Notes under the pieces: generated by a model
Databases searched by the model: none
What the model saw: only the letters and a program-made list of their open reading frames with translations
Told to the model about the DNA's origin: nothing
DNA from: CAZIVE01 sp964542435
Lineage (GTDB): Bacteria; Bacteroidota; Bacteroidia; Bacteroidales; Tannerellaceae
DNA length: 15,425 nt
Reading direction: 5' to 3'
Assembly (NCBI GenBank): GCA_964542435.1
Contig: CAZIVE010000063.1
Location: forward strand, 1-15,425
Position numbers and translations under genes: made by a program
In this document: positions 1 through 7,146 of the stretch, piece after piece
Layout: each line of letters starts with the position of its first letter
Numbering within the stretch: position 1 is the first letter of the stretch

Positions 1-81
1 TTGGGGCACTTTTTCTCTGCGGGACCCTTTTCGGATTCCGTTTGAGGCACTTTTTGTCTGTGGGGCCCTTTTCGGATTCCG
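1..81. repeat. 41-bp tandem repeat, two copies, cut by the window edge
   Basis: Positions 1-40 and 41-81 are two head-to-tail copies of one unit. Both carry GGCACTTTTT, then a G-rich step, then the identical block CCCTTTTCGGATTCCG; only a few bases differ between them. A third, strongly degraded start (TTTGGGA) begins at 82. The array may continue to the left of the window. It lies upstream of the trkH promoter, so it is probably intergenic, although one reading frame of trkH stays open through part of it. I cannot tell whether this unit recurs elsewhere in the genome. Confidence 0.8.
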
Positions 82-148
82 TTTGGGATCATTCTTTCGA
101 AAAAAGAAATCGTCGGAAACTTGCGGCACCGAAATCAGGGAGAATCTT

Positions 149-156
149 TATATTTG
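149..156 (+). promoter_or_regulatory. Putative -7 box of the trkH promoter
   Basis: TATATTTG is a full match to the Bacteroidetes -7 consensus TAnnTTTG. The nearest TTG upstream (121-123) is a little too far for an ideal -33 element (25 bases between), so that part is weak. Transcription would start near 162-164, leaving a leader of about 35 bases before the ATG at 197. The box lies inside the longer TTG-started reading frame, which argues for the ATG start. Confidence 0.5.
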
Positions 157-196
157 TGATGTGAAACAGATCCAAAAGAAAAAAGAAGACGCCCTC

Positions 197-2008
197 ATGA
201 AGTTTTCGCTTCAGCTGAGGCTGTACGGAAAAGAGATCCGTTCGCTATTGAGCGTGGCGGCCGAAGTGATGATTCTGTTTGCTTCGCTGGCCACCATCTT
301 CGTCCTTACTTACCAGATCGGCTTCGAACATTCCTACGAGCGTTCCGTCCTGCTTCATCACTCGCACATCTATCTGCTGCTGGTCTTCTTCTGGTCCATC
401 ACGCTTCGCTATGCGCTTCATTTCAGAGAGATCATCAAGGCCAAGCTGATCTATCTCGACATCTCGATCTATCTGCTGCTTTTCGCGGTACTTGCCTACA
501 AGGTCTTCTTCACGAAGGAGATGAACGAGACGCTGCCGTATCTTTCCTTCCTCTCCCATTCGTTTTTCGAATATTTTCTGCTCATCATACTGACCGTAAA
601 CCATCTCTCGAGACAGGTTTTCATGCTGCTCAGAAGCCGATTCAAGCCATCGCTGCTTTTCGTAACGAGCTTCACGCTGTTCATCCTCGTCGGAACCGGT
701 CTGCTTTTGCTGCCTAACGCCACCTTCGGAAAAATTTCATTTACCGATGCCCTGTTCACTTCGGCAGCATCCGTCTGCGTGACGGGACTTGACACGGTCG
801 GCGTTGCCAACACCTTCACGCTGTTCGGAAAAACGATCATCCTGATTCTGATCCAGATCGGCGGCATCGGTGTCATGACCTTCACCAGCTTCTTCGCACT
901 TTCGTTCGTAGGCAATGCATCTGTCAACAGCAAGATGCTGCTCAAGGATATGCTCAATGCCGACCGCGCAAGTGGGTTATTTCACGTTCTGGTAAACATC
1001 ATCTGCGTGACGCTGCTCTTCGAGGCATGCGGCGCCTATTTCATCTACGAAGATATCAAAGGCAGTTTTCCCGGAGGCACTTCCGACGAGATATTCTTCT
1101 CCATCTTCCACTCCATCAGCGCCTACTGCAATGCGGGCATCTCCACGGAAGACGGAGGACTCTGCAATCCGCTGATCGCCGGCAATCTCAATCTTCATCT
1201 TTGCATCGGCATCCTTGTCGTCCTCGGCGGATTAGGCTTTCCCATTCTGTTCAACTACCTCAAGCTGCTTCGACACATCGGCGTAAACAGCGTGAAAGTA
1301 CTGCTCAAACTTCAGAAAAGCTATACGCATACACCGCGCATCATCAACATCAACTCCTATATCGTGATGATCAGCACCATCGCGCTCATCGTCATCGGTA
1401 CAGTGATCTATTACCTCAACGAATCGGGAAACACGCTCAGCGGAATGTCGGAAAGCAGCAAATGGATCGAATCGTTCTTCGGAGCAGTCACGCCTCGTAC
1501 GGCAGGGTTTCTGCCCGTTGACATTCACGCGCTCTCCGTGCCGACGTTATTCTTCCTGCTTGTATTCATGACCATCGGCGCGGCACCGATGTCAACGGGC
1601 GGCGGACTGAAGGTGACCACGGTTTATGTGGCCATGCTCTCTGCCCTGAACGCAGTCCGAGGAAAGGAGAAGATCGAAGTGCGTCGTCGCGAGATCACTT
1701 CCGCTGCGCGAAACAAAGCCTTCTCCACCTTCACCTTCTACTTTATCTGGATCGGCATCGCCATCTGGCTGCTGAGTCTTACCGAGAAAGGAGCTGATCC
1801 GTTCGCCATTGTCTTCGAAGTGTTCTCTGCACTGAGCACCTCCGGATTCAGTCTCGGTCTGACATCTCATCTCTCTGCTGCCGGGAAATGCATTCTGATC
1901 GTCACTATGCTCGTAGGCCGCATCGGCATCTTTACCTTCATCATGAGCTTCTGCCGGACGGCGGCAAAGAAAAGATACACCTATCCGCAAGAAAATATAT
2001 TAATGTAA
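197..2008 (+). CDS. trkH: TrkH/KtrB-type potassium uptake protein with extended N-terminus
   Basis: This is an inner-membrane ion-translocating subunit that takes up K+ together with the RCK protein encoded next. The 603 residues contain the four pore-loop repeats of the Trk/Ktr family, each with its filter glycine: VCVTGLD (193-199), HSISAYCNAGIS (305-316), TPRTAGF (432-438) and STSGFSLG (547-554). The family core starts near residue 152. Before it are about 150 residues with roughly four hydrophobic segments, so the protein is longer than E. coli TrkH (about 480) or KtrB (about 450). I chose the ATG at 197 because a good -7 box lies just upstream; the frame stays open back to a TTG at 83. 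The stop is 21 bases before trkA, so the two genes are probably one transcript. Family assignment is secure; the role of the N-terminal helices is unknown to me. Confidence 0.93.
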   Translation: MKFSLQLRLYGKEIRSLLSVAAEVMILFASLATIFVLTYQIGFEHSYERSVLLHHSHIYLLLVFFWSITLRYALHFREIIKAKLIYLDISIYLLLFAVLAYKVFFTKEMNETLPYLSFLSHSFFEYFLLIILTVNHLSRQVFMLLRSRFKPSLLFVTSFTLFILVGTGLLLLPNATFGKISFTDALFTSAASVCVTGLDTVGVANTFTLFGKTIILILIQIGGIGVMTFTSFFALSFVGNASVNSKMLLKDMLNADRASGLFHVLVNIICVTLLFEACGAYFIYEDIKGSFPGGTSDEIFFSIFHSISAYCNAGISTEDGGLCNPLIAGNLNLHLCIGILVVLGGLGFPILFNYLKLLRHIGVNSVKVLLKLQKSYTHTPRIININSYIVMISTIALIVIGTVIYYLNESGNTLSGMSESSKWIESFFGAVTPRTAGFLPVDIHALSVPTLFFLLVFMTIGAAPMSTGGGLKVTTVYVAMLSALNAVRGKEKIEVRRREITSAARNKAFSTFTFYFIWIGIAIWLLSLTEKGADPFAIVFEVFSALSTSGFSLGLTSHLSAAGKCILIVTMLVGRIGIFTFIMSFCRTAAKKRYTYPQENILM

Positions 2009-2029
2009 AGAATCAAAAACAGTACCATC

Positions 2030-2716
2030 ATGAAATATCTGATCATAGGACTTGGAAATCTGGGACGCGCTCTGGCAAGAGACTTGACGAGCGCGGGGAA
2101 CGAAGTCATCGGTGTGGATCGCGACGAACAGGTTGTAGAAGAGATGAAGCAAAGCGTCAGCAGTGTCGTAGCTCTCGATTCGACAGATATCAATTCGCTC
2201 AATTCACTCCCGCTAAGCGACATGGATGCCATCATCGTCACCTTCGAGAAGGATTTCGGAACTTCGGTAAAGACCGTTGCACAGCTCAAAAGCGTCGGAG
2301 CGAAGAAGCTTATCGTTCGTTCCATCTCGCCCGTGCATGAGACGGTGGTTCGCGCCATCGGCGTGGACAGTCTGATCAAGCCCGAAGAGGATTACGCCGC
2401 TACTTTTGCCGCTCAGCTGATGATGGGCGACACTTTCGAGCAATGGTACCGCCTAAGCGAATCCCATCACATCTGCAAAATCAAGCTGCCTCAAGAACTG
2501 ATCGGACAAAGACTCATAGACATAGATTGGGAGAAACAGTTCGGCGTGAAATTCATAGCCGTCGAATCGCCAACTATAAAGAAGAACCTCATCGGGAACT
2601 CGCAAACCGTGTATCACGTCATCGAACATCCGGCCGACGATTTCACCCTGCAGGAAAACGACCGGATCATCCTGTTCGGTAAAGTCGATATGCTGCGCAA
2701 ATTCGCCCTCACATGA
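2030..2716 (+). CDS. trkA: TrkA/KtrA-type RCK regulatory subunit
   Basis: This is the cytosolic gating subunit of the K+ uptake system, binding nucleotide and opening or closing the TrkH pore. The 228 residues fit a single RCK unit, half the size of E. coli TrkA (two units) and like KtrA. A Rossmann RCK_N domain opens the protein with GLGNLG (7-12), and the acidic residue at the end of the second strand (D30 in GVDRDE) is where the nucleotide ribose would bind. A second domain (about 140-225, RCK_C/TrkA_C) follows and ends with the typical ENDRIILFGK segment. It starts 21 bases after trkH and probably forms an octameric ring under a TrkH dimer, as known for KtrAB. Which nucleotide it prefers cannot be read from the sequence. 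Confidence 0.93.
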   Translation: MKYLIIGLGNLGRALARDLTSAGNEVIGVDRDEQVVEEMKQSVSSVVALDSTDINSLNSLPLSDMDAIIVTFEKDFGTSVKTVAQLKSVGAKKLIVRSISPVHETVVRAIGVDSLIKPEEDYAATFAAQLMMGDTFEQWYRLSESHHICKIKLPQELIGQRLIDIDWEKQFGVKFIAVESPTIKKNLIGNSQTVYHVIEHPADDFTLQENDRIILFGKVDMLRKFALT

Positions 2717-2718
2717 CG

Positions 2719-2738
2719 CTCAAGTAAAAAACCTTGAG
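2719..2738 (+). terminator. Weak hairpin after trkA
   Basis: CTCAAG (2719-2724) pairs with CTTGAG (2733-2738) around an 8-base A-rich loop, just after the trkA stop. It is followed by A residues rather than T, so intrinsic termination would be poor. It lies immediately upstream of the pheS promoter and may separate the two units. Confidence 0.25.
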
Positions 2739-2745
2739 AAAAATG

Positions 2746-2776
2746 ATTGCTCAATTAAAAGAATGAACTACTTTTG
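2746..2776 (+). promoter_or_regulatory. pheS promoter, Bacteroidetes -33/-7 type
   Basis: ATTG (2746-2749) is followed after 19 bases by TACTTTTG (2769-2776), an exact match to TAnnTTTG at the expected spacing. The start of transcription is predicted near 2783, about 20 bases before the ATG at 2802. This rules against the in-frame ATG at 2763, which lies upstream of the -7 box. Confidence 0.75.
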
Positions 2777-2801
2777 CGTGTCAAAAATAAAAGTTGTAAC
2801 A

Positions 2802-3821
2802 ATGCTCGATAAAATCAAAACTCTACTGGCTGAAGTAGAGAACATGAAGGCGTCAAACGCTGAAGAACTGGAAGCTTTAAGAATCAAATATCTCAGTAAG
2901 AAGGGTGAAATCCCCGCTCTGATGAACGAATTCCGCAATGTAGCAGCTGACCAGAAACGTGAAGTCGGACAGTTCCTCAATGAATTGAAGACTACCACAC
3001 AGCAGAAGATCAACGACCTGAGAGAAAGTTTCGATAATGTCAAGAGCAATGACGAAGACATCGATCTTACCCGCAGCGCCTATCCTATCGAGTTGGGACG
3101 CCGCCATCCAATCTCCATCGTCAAGCAACAGATCTGCGACATCTTCGGTCGCCTCGGCTTCAGCATCGCCGAAGGTCCGGAAGTGGAAGATGACTGGCAC
3201 GTTTTCTCCTCATTGAACTTTGCCGAAGACCATCCTGCCCGTGATATGCAGGACACCTTCTTCATCCAGCATAGTCCCGACATCCTGCTTCGTACGCATA
3301 CCTCATCGGTACAGACACGCGTCATGGAGGTTCAGAAACCGCCGATCCGCATCATTTGCCCGGGCCGCGTCTATCGTAACGAAGCCATCTCTTACCGTGC
3401 ACATTGCTTCTTCCATCAGATTGAAGGACTTTATGTGGACAAGAACGTATCTTTTGCCGATCTGAAGCAGGCACTGCTCTATTTCGCCAGAGAGATGTTC
3501 AGTGCAGACACCAAGATTCGTCTGCGTCCATCTTACTTCCCGTTCACGGAGCCTTCAGCAGAAATGGATATCTCGTGCAACATCTGTGGCGGCAAAGGCT
3601 GCGGATTCTGCAAATATACAGGCTGGGTTGAAATCCTCGGCTGCGGCATGGTGGATCCGAATGTCCTCGAGAATTGCGGTATCGACAGCAAAGTCTATAC
3701 GGGATACGCATTCGGTATGGGAATAGAAAGAATTACAAATCTGAAATACCAAGTGAAAGACTTGCGCATGTTCTCGGAAAACGACAAACGTTTCCTGGAC
3801 GAGTTCGAGTCAGCCAATTAA
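2802..3821 (+). CDS. pheS: Phenylalanine-tRNA ligase alpha subunit
   Basis: This is the catalytic alpha subunit of the alpha2-beta2 enzyme that charges tRNA-Phe with phenylalanine at the cost of ATP. The 339 residues fit the family. Residues 1-85 form the N-terminal coiled coil that grips tRNA. The class II core begins near RHPISIVKQQI, with motif 2 at FHQIEGLYVD (204-213) and motif 3 at GMGIERI (305-311). A four-cysteine cluster (C259, C262, C267, C270) followed by GWVEILGCGMV is a normal variant of this family. The start at 2802 is set by the promoter; an in-frame ATG at 2763 would add 13 residues. The beta subunit gene pheT is not in the window, so the two subunits are not made from an adjacent operon here. 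Confidence 0.97.
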   Translation: MLDKIKTLLAEVENMKASNAEELEALRIKYLSKKGEIPALMNEFRNVAADQKREVGQFLNELKTTTQQKINDLRESFDNVKSNDEDIDLTRSAYPIELGRRHPISIVKQQICDIFGRLGFSIAEGPEVEDDWHVFSSLNFAEDHPARDMQDTFFIQHSPDILLRTHTSSVQTRVMEVQKPPIRIICPGRVYRNEAISYRAHCFFHQIEGLYVDKNVSFADLKQALLYFAREMFSADTKIRLRPSYFPFTEPSAEMDISCNICGGKGCGFCKYTGWVEILGCGMVDPNVLENCGIDSKVYTGYAFGMGIERITNLKYQVKDLRMFSENDKRFLDEFESAN

Positions 3822-3844
3822 ATTGAGAACCTAAAATCAAATCC

Positions 3845-3873
3845 TCCCCGGACTCCTAACCAAGGTCCGGGGA
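3845..3873 (+). terminator. GC-rich hairpin after pheS
   Basis: TCCCCGGAC (3845-3853) pairs perfectly with GTCCGGGGA (3865-3873), a 9-bp stem with an 11-base loop, 24 bases after the pheS stop. The stem is strong and correctly placed, but A residues rather than T follow it, so it is a probable but not textbook terminator. Confidence 0.55.
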
Positions 3874-3886
3874 AAACACACAGTTG

Positions 3887-3986
3887 NNNNNNNNNNNNNN
3901 NNNNNNNNNNNNNNNNNNNNNNNNNNNNNNNNNNNNNNNNNNNNNNNNNNNNNNNNNNNNNNNNNNNNNNNNNNNNNNNNNNNNNN
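3887..3986. other. Assembly gap of 100 N
   Basis: Exactly 100 unknown bases. This is the usual placeholder for a scaffold join of unknown size, so the true distance between pheS and nth, and any gene lying there, is not known. Confidence 0.99.
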
Positions 3987-3987
3987 T

Positions 3988-3995
3988 TATCTTCG
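3988..3995 (+). promoter_or_regulatory. Possible -7 box of the nth promoter
   Basis: TATCTTCG differs from TAnnTTTG at one position. It lies 20 bases before the nth ATG, the same arrangement as at pheS (25 bases). The -33 element would fall inside the N run and cannot be seen. Confidence 0.4.
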
Positions 3996-4015
3996 CATAT
4001 CTAAACATTAAGACA

Positions 4016-4675
4016 ATGAGAAAATCAGAACGATATAAAGGGGTGATCGGATGGTTTAAGGAAAACGTGCCGGTGGCTCAGACGGAACTGCATTACCATG
4101 ATCCGTTTCAGCTGCTGGTGGCAGTAATCCTGTCGGCACAATGCACAGACAAAAGGGTGAACATGATTACACCGGCGCTGTTCGAAGCGTTTCCTACGGC
4201 TGAAGTCATGGCAGCGGCAACGCCTGACGCGGTACTAGAATTTGTACACAGCGTCTCCTATCCGAACAGCAAGGCGAAGCATCTCGTCGGAATGGCTCAG
4301 AAACTAATGAGCGACTTCAAAGGCATCGTTCCCTCTGATGTGGACGAACTGATGACGCTGCCCGGCGTCGGACGAAAAACAGCCAACGTCATCGCCTCGG
4401 TCGTGTTCAACGAACCGAAAATGGCTGTCGATACCCACGTCTTCCGCGTCGCCAACCGCATCGGACTGACAAACAACAGCAAGACGCCCAGAGAAACCGA
4501 ACTGGAACTGACCAAAAACATTCCCGTTGAGGATATTCCCATCGCTCACCATTGGCTTATTCTGCACGGCCGCTATACCTGCATCGCCCGCAAACCCAAA
4601 TGCGAGGAATGTGGACTCAAACCTTGGTGTAAACACTACTTGGAACAGTTTGCTAAGGAGAAGAATGAGGATTGA
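4016..4675 (+). CDS. nth: Endonuclease III (DNA glycosylase/AP lyase)
   Basis: This base-excision repair enzyme removes oxidised pyrimidines and nicks the resulting abasic site. The 219 residues match the family (E. coli Nth 211). The helix-hairpin-helix LPGVGRKTAN carries the catalytic lysine K121, and the essential aspartate is D139 in VDTHVFRV. The C-terminal 4Fe-4S loop is complete, with cysteines at 189, 196, 199 and 205 (spacing C-x6-C-x2-C-x5-C). The start is the first ATG after the assembly gap; the frame upstream runs into N, but the family begins near this point (MRKSERYKGVIGWF). No partner gene is visible beside it because the upstream side is missing. Confidence 0.95.
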   Translation: MRKSERYKGVIGWFKENVPVAQTELHYHDPFQLLVAVILSAQCTDKRVNMITPALFEAFPTAEVMAAATPDAVLEFVHSVSYPNSKAKHLVGMAQKLMSDFKGIVPSDVDELMTLPGVGRKTANVIASVVFNEPKMAVDTHVFRVANRIGLTNNSKTPRETELELTKNIPVEDIPIAHHWLILHGRYTCIARKPKCEECGLKPWCKHYLEQFAKEKNED

Positions 4676-4699
4676 CACGCGAAGTTTTCAGCTTCAGGC

Positions 4700-4730
4700 T
4701 TGGCTATTCCGATTTTTATTTAGTACTTTG
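4700..4730 (+). promoter_or_regulatory. Possible promoter of the tetR-fabG-rluA unit
   Basis: TTGG (4700-4703) lies about 20 bases upstream of TAGTACTTTG (4721-4730). The -7 part reads TACTTTGCG, one base shorter than the pheS box TACTTTTGCG, so it is a near match. It would give a leader of about 30 bases before the ATG at 4768. Confidence 0.4.
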
Positions 4731-4731
4731 C

Positions 4732-4754
4732 GCACATATTAGTTAAAAATGTGC
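4732..4754. promoter_or_regulatory. Candidate operator: inverted repeat before tetR
   Basis: GCACAT (4732-4737) and ATGTGC (4749-4754) are perfect inverted repeats with an 11-base centre. The pair starts 1 base after the proposed -7 box and so would overlap the transcription start. TetR-family regulators commonly bind such palindromes in front of their own genes; binding here is an inference. Confidence 0.4.
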
Positions 4755-4767
4755 AATCAATAAACCG

Positions 4768-5358
4768 ATGACAGTATCCAAGACAAGAGAAATGCTCATT
4801 AAGGTAGCTAAAGAGCTGTTCGCACGCCACGGTGTGGACGGTACTACGATGAATGACATTGCTCTGGCATCAGGGAAAGGAAGACGCACACTCTACACCT
4901 ATTTCAAAAGCAAAAATGAGATCTATCAGGCTGCGGTGGAGTCGGAACTCAACCAGCTTTACAACATGCTTACGGACATTTCCCGAAAAGAGCTGCCCGC
5001 CAATGAGAAACTCATCACGTTCTTCTATACAAGACTTGAAGCTCTCAAATCGCTAGTGATACGCAACGGTTCCTTACGTGCAAACTTCTTCCGCGACATC
5101 TGGCGTGTGGAGAAAATTCGCAAGAACTTCGACCTGCGCGAGACGGAACTGATCCAGAACATCCTTGAAGCCGGTGTGAAAGAGGGGATATTCGTTATAC
5201 CCAACGTTTCTGTGACTGCCATGATCCTGCATTACAGTCTGAAGGGACTTGAAGTTCCTTTCATCCGTGGCTCAATGGGCGATGAGGCAGCGCAGAAGGA
5301 GGTCCGCCGTGAGAATGTAGTCAATCTGATTATGAACGGACTTATGGTCAAGAAATAA
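4768..5358 (+). CDS. TetR/AcrR-family transcriptional regulator
   Basis: This is a one-component DNA-binding regulator of 196 residues. Residues 5-53 form the TetR_N domain: helix 1 TREMLIKVAKELFARHG, the turn TTMNDIALASGKGRRTLY, and the diagnostic YFKSKNEIY (45-53). The remaining 140 residues form the ligand-binding and dimerisation half, which is too variable to name a ligand. The gene is followed after 27 bases by fabG and then a pseudouridine synthase, so it is probably the first gene of that transcript. The inverted repeat at 4732-4754 suggests autoregulation. A fatty-acid or acyl-CoA ligand would fit the fabG neighbour but is only a guess from context. Confidence 0.9.
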   Translation: MTVSKTREMLIKVAKELFARHGVDGTTMNDIALASGKGRRTLYTYFKSKNEIYQAAVESELNQLYNMLTDISRKELPANEKLITFFYTRLEALKSLVIRNGSLRANFFRDIWRVEKIRKNFDLRETELIQNILEAGVKEGIFVIPNVSVTAMILHYSLKGLEVPFIRGSMGDEAAQKEVRRENVVNLIMNGLMVKK

Positions 5359-5385
5359 TTATACATTTATATACAATAGAAAATC

Positions 5386-6132
5386 ATGAAATTACTTGAA
5401 GGTAAAGTAGCCCTGATCACAGGAGCTGCAAGAGGAATAGGCAAAGCCATCGCCCTGAAATTCGCTTCAGAAGGAGCTGACATCGCATTCACCGATCTCG
5501 TCATCGATGACAACGGACTGGCAACCCAAAACGAAATCGCCGCTCTCGGAGTGAAGGCCAAAGGATACGCTTCCAACGCTGCCAACTTCGACGATACGGC
5601 CAAGGTGGTTGAGGCTGTCGCACAGGATTTCGGCAGAATCGATATTCTGGTCAACAACGCCGGAATCACCAAAGATGGACTGATGATGCGAATGACCGAA
5701 CAACAATGGGACGCAGTCATAGCCGTCAACCTGAAGTCTGCATTCAACTTCATTCATGCCTGCACACCGTTCATGATGAAGCAGAGAGCCGGCAGTATCA
5801 TCAATATGTCGTCTGTAGTGGGCGTTCACGGCAATGCCGGACAATGCAACTACGCCGCTTCGAAAGCCGGACTGATCGCTCTCGCAAAGAGCATCGCACA
5901 GGAGATGGGATCACGCGGCATCCGCGCCAACGCCATCGCCCCGGGATTCATCGAGACAGCCATGACAGCTGCGCTTCCTGAAGAGATCCGCAAGGAATGG
6001 ATCAAGAAGATTCCGCTCCGCAGAGGCGGTACGGTAGAAGACATCGCCAATGTGGCTACATTCCTTGCTTCCGATATGTCATCTTACGTATCAGGCCAGG
6101 TGATCCAGATCGACGGCGGCATGAACATGTAA
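5386..6132 (+). CDS. fabG: 3-oxoacyl-[acyl-carrier-protein] reductase (SDR family)
   Basis: This is a cytosolic NADPH-dependent reductase that converts 3-oxoacyl-ACP to 3-hydroxyacyl-ACP in the type II fatty-acid elongation cycle. The 248 residues match FabG closely. The nucleotide-binding motif TGAARGIG is at 12-19, NNAG at 90-93, and the catalytic residues are S143 (MSSVVGVHGNAGQ), Y156 and K160 (NYAASK). The C-terminus ends with SGQVIQIDGGMNM, typical of FabG rather than of other short-chain dehydrogenases. It lies 27 bases after tetR and 2 bases before the next gene, so it is cotranscribed with both. Because SDR enzymes are easily misassigned, a different carbonyl substrate is possible but less likely. 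Confidence 0.92.
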   Translation: MKLLEGKVALITGAARGIGKAIALKFASEGADIAFTDLVIDDNGLATQNEIAALGVKAKGYASNAANFDDTAKVVEAVAQDFGRIDILVNNAGITKDGLMMRMTEQQWDAVIAVNLKSAFNFIHACTPFMMKQRAGSIINMSSVVGVHGNAGQCNYAASKAGLIALAKSIAQEMGSRGIRANAIAPGFIETAMTAALPEEIRKEWIKKIPLRRGGTVEDIANVATFLASDMSSYVSGQVIQIDGGMNM

Positions 6133-6134
6133 TC

Positions 6135-6815
6135 ATGGAAGTTATCTACGAAGACAATCACATCATTGCCGTCAACAAGACGTGCAGTGAGATCGTCCAG
6201 GGCGACAAGACGGGCGACAAGCCTCTCTCTGAAATGCTGAAGGAATGGATCAAGGAGAAGTATTGCAAACCCGGGAACATCTTTGTCGGCGTGACGCATC
6301 GTCTGGATCGTCCGGTTAGCGGCGTCGTGCTGTTTGCCAAGACCAGCAAGGCGCTGACACGGCTCAACGACATGTTTCGCGACGGTGAAGTGAAGAAGAC
6401 CTATTGGGCCATCGTCAAGAATTGTCCTCCGAAAGAGGAAGATGATCTGGTGAACTGGCTCGTCAGGAATGAAAAGCAGAACAAGAGCTATGCGTACGAC
6501 GAAGAACGTCCCGACTCCAAAAGAGCAGAACTGCACTACCGTGTGATTGCCCATTCCGACCGCTATTTTCTGCTCGAAATCCATCTCAAGACAGGTCGTC
6601 ATCATCAGATACGCTGTCAGCTGGCGAAGATCGGCTGCCCCATCAAGGGCGACCTGAAATATGGCTTCGACCGCTCCAACAAAGACGGCGGCATCTGCCT
6701 GCACGCCCGCAGCGCTGAATTCATCCATCCCGTATCCCTGAAGGAGATCAAGATTGTCGCTCCCGTTCCGGACGATAACCTTTGGAAGGCGATGGAACAG
6801 GCCGTCACAGAGTAG
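6135..6815 (+). CDS. RluA-family RNA pseudouridine synthase
   Basis: This enzyme isomerises uridine to pseudouridine in rRNA or tRNA. The 226 residues hold only the catalytic domain; there is no N-terminal S4 domain, which places it with the short RluA/RluC-like members. The catalytic aspartate is D58 in THRLDRPVSGVVLFAKTS, and the second family block is LKTGRHHQIRCQL followed by IKGDLKYG. I chose the ATG at 6135 because it is 2 bases after the fabG stop and the family starts at this point (IYEDNHIIAVNK); the frame continues open upstream inside fabG but that part is a shadow. It is the last gene before a strong terminator. The target uridine cannot be deduced from the sequence. Confidence 0.92.
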   Translation: MEVIYEDNHIIAVNKTCSEIVQGDKTGDKPLSEMLKEWIKEKYCKPGNIFVGVTHRLDRPVSGVVLFAKTSKALTRLNDMFRDGEVKKTYWAIVKNCPPKEEDDLVNWLVRNEKQNKSYAYDEERPDSKRAELHYRVIAHSDRYFLLEIHLKTGRHHQIRCQLAKIGCPIKGDLKYGFDRSNKDGGICLHARSAEFIHPVSLKEIKIVAPVPDDNLWKAMEQAVTE

Positions 6816-6835
6816 ATATCTCTCATTTATCAAAT

Positions 6836-6873
6836 AAAACAGGAAGGAAGCCGTCGTGTTTCCTTCCTGTTTT
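6836..6873 (+). terminator. Strong rho-independent terminator, probably bidirectional
   Basis: The 14-base arms 6836-6849 and 6860-6873 pair perfectly, with a 10-base loop. The stem begins with AAAA and ends in TTTT, and the T run reaches 6874, so it can act on both strands. It closes the tetR-fabG-rluA unit and would stop any transcript running past the glnN end. Confidence 0.9.
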
Positions 6874-6969
6874 TGTTATATGCCCTCATAATATTCCGTT
6901 CCAAGATGAAACTGGGGATTGCACCCTTGCAAATGAGGTGAACGAAGCGCCTCGCGTTTTTCCACCCAC

Positions 6970-7019
6970 AAAAAGGTAGTTAAGCAGCAAACGGATACTC
7001 CGCTTAACCACTTAACTAC
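6970..7019 (-). terminator. Candidate terminator of the nitrogen operon
   Basis: On the - strand, GTAGTTAAG (7019-7011) pairs with CTTAACTAC (6984-6976) and is followed by CTTTTT (6975-6970). Within it GTTAAGC (6979-6985) can pair instead with GCTTAAC (7002-7008), and CGGA/TCCG (6992-6995 and 6999-7002) forms a small inner stem. It lies about 130 bases after the glnN stop. The long spacer of the 9-bp form makes it less certain than the terminator at 6836. Confidence 0.5.
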
Positions 7020-7068
7020 AGCAATTCACATAATGGAATCAGTCTTCCATAGGGTTTTGGTCTGAGAG

Positions 7069-7100
7069 AGGGGAAACAGACTTCACAGCTTGCTTCCCCT
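7069..7100 (-). other. Stem-loop in the glnN 3' untranslated region
   Basis: AGGGGAA (7069-7075) and TTCCCCT (7094-7100) are perfect inverted repeats with an 18-base spacer, 46 bases beyond the glnN stop. No T run follows on either strand, so it is not a typical terminator; it could protect the 3' end of the message. Confidence 0.4.
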
Positions 7101-7146
7101 GCAAACACAAAACAATCAACAAAAAAACTACTGTTTTATACTATTA

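Larger units (their letters stand above)
6816..7146. other. Convergent intergenic region of 331 bases
   Basis: This lies between the + strand rluA-like gene and the - strand glnN gene. It contains the terminator at 6836-6873, a - strand terminator candidate at 6970-7019 and a stem at 7069-7100. I see no convincing coding frame or RNA gene; the rest appears unstructured. Confidence 0.7.

Noticed and set aside
83..196. Upstream extension of trkH starting at a TTG
   Set aside because: It begins at the end of the tandem repeat and spans a consensus -7 box, and the ATG at 197 gives a normal hydrophobic start.
2763..2801. Earlier ATG of pheS
   Set aside because: It precedes the -7 box TACTTTTG (2769-2776), so the predicted transcript does not contain it.
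3560..3620. Four-cysteine cluster in PheS as an unusual zinc insertion
   Set aside because: This cysteine-rich block before GWVEILGCG is a normal feature of many PheS proteins.
3884..4015. Extension of nth into the N run
   Set aside because: The sequence is unknown there and the family starts at the ATG at 4016.
6931..6961. GC-rich GAGG...CCTC stretch followed by T residues as a third terminator
   Set aside because: The pairing is only 3-4 bases and the arms are poorly placed relative to the T run.
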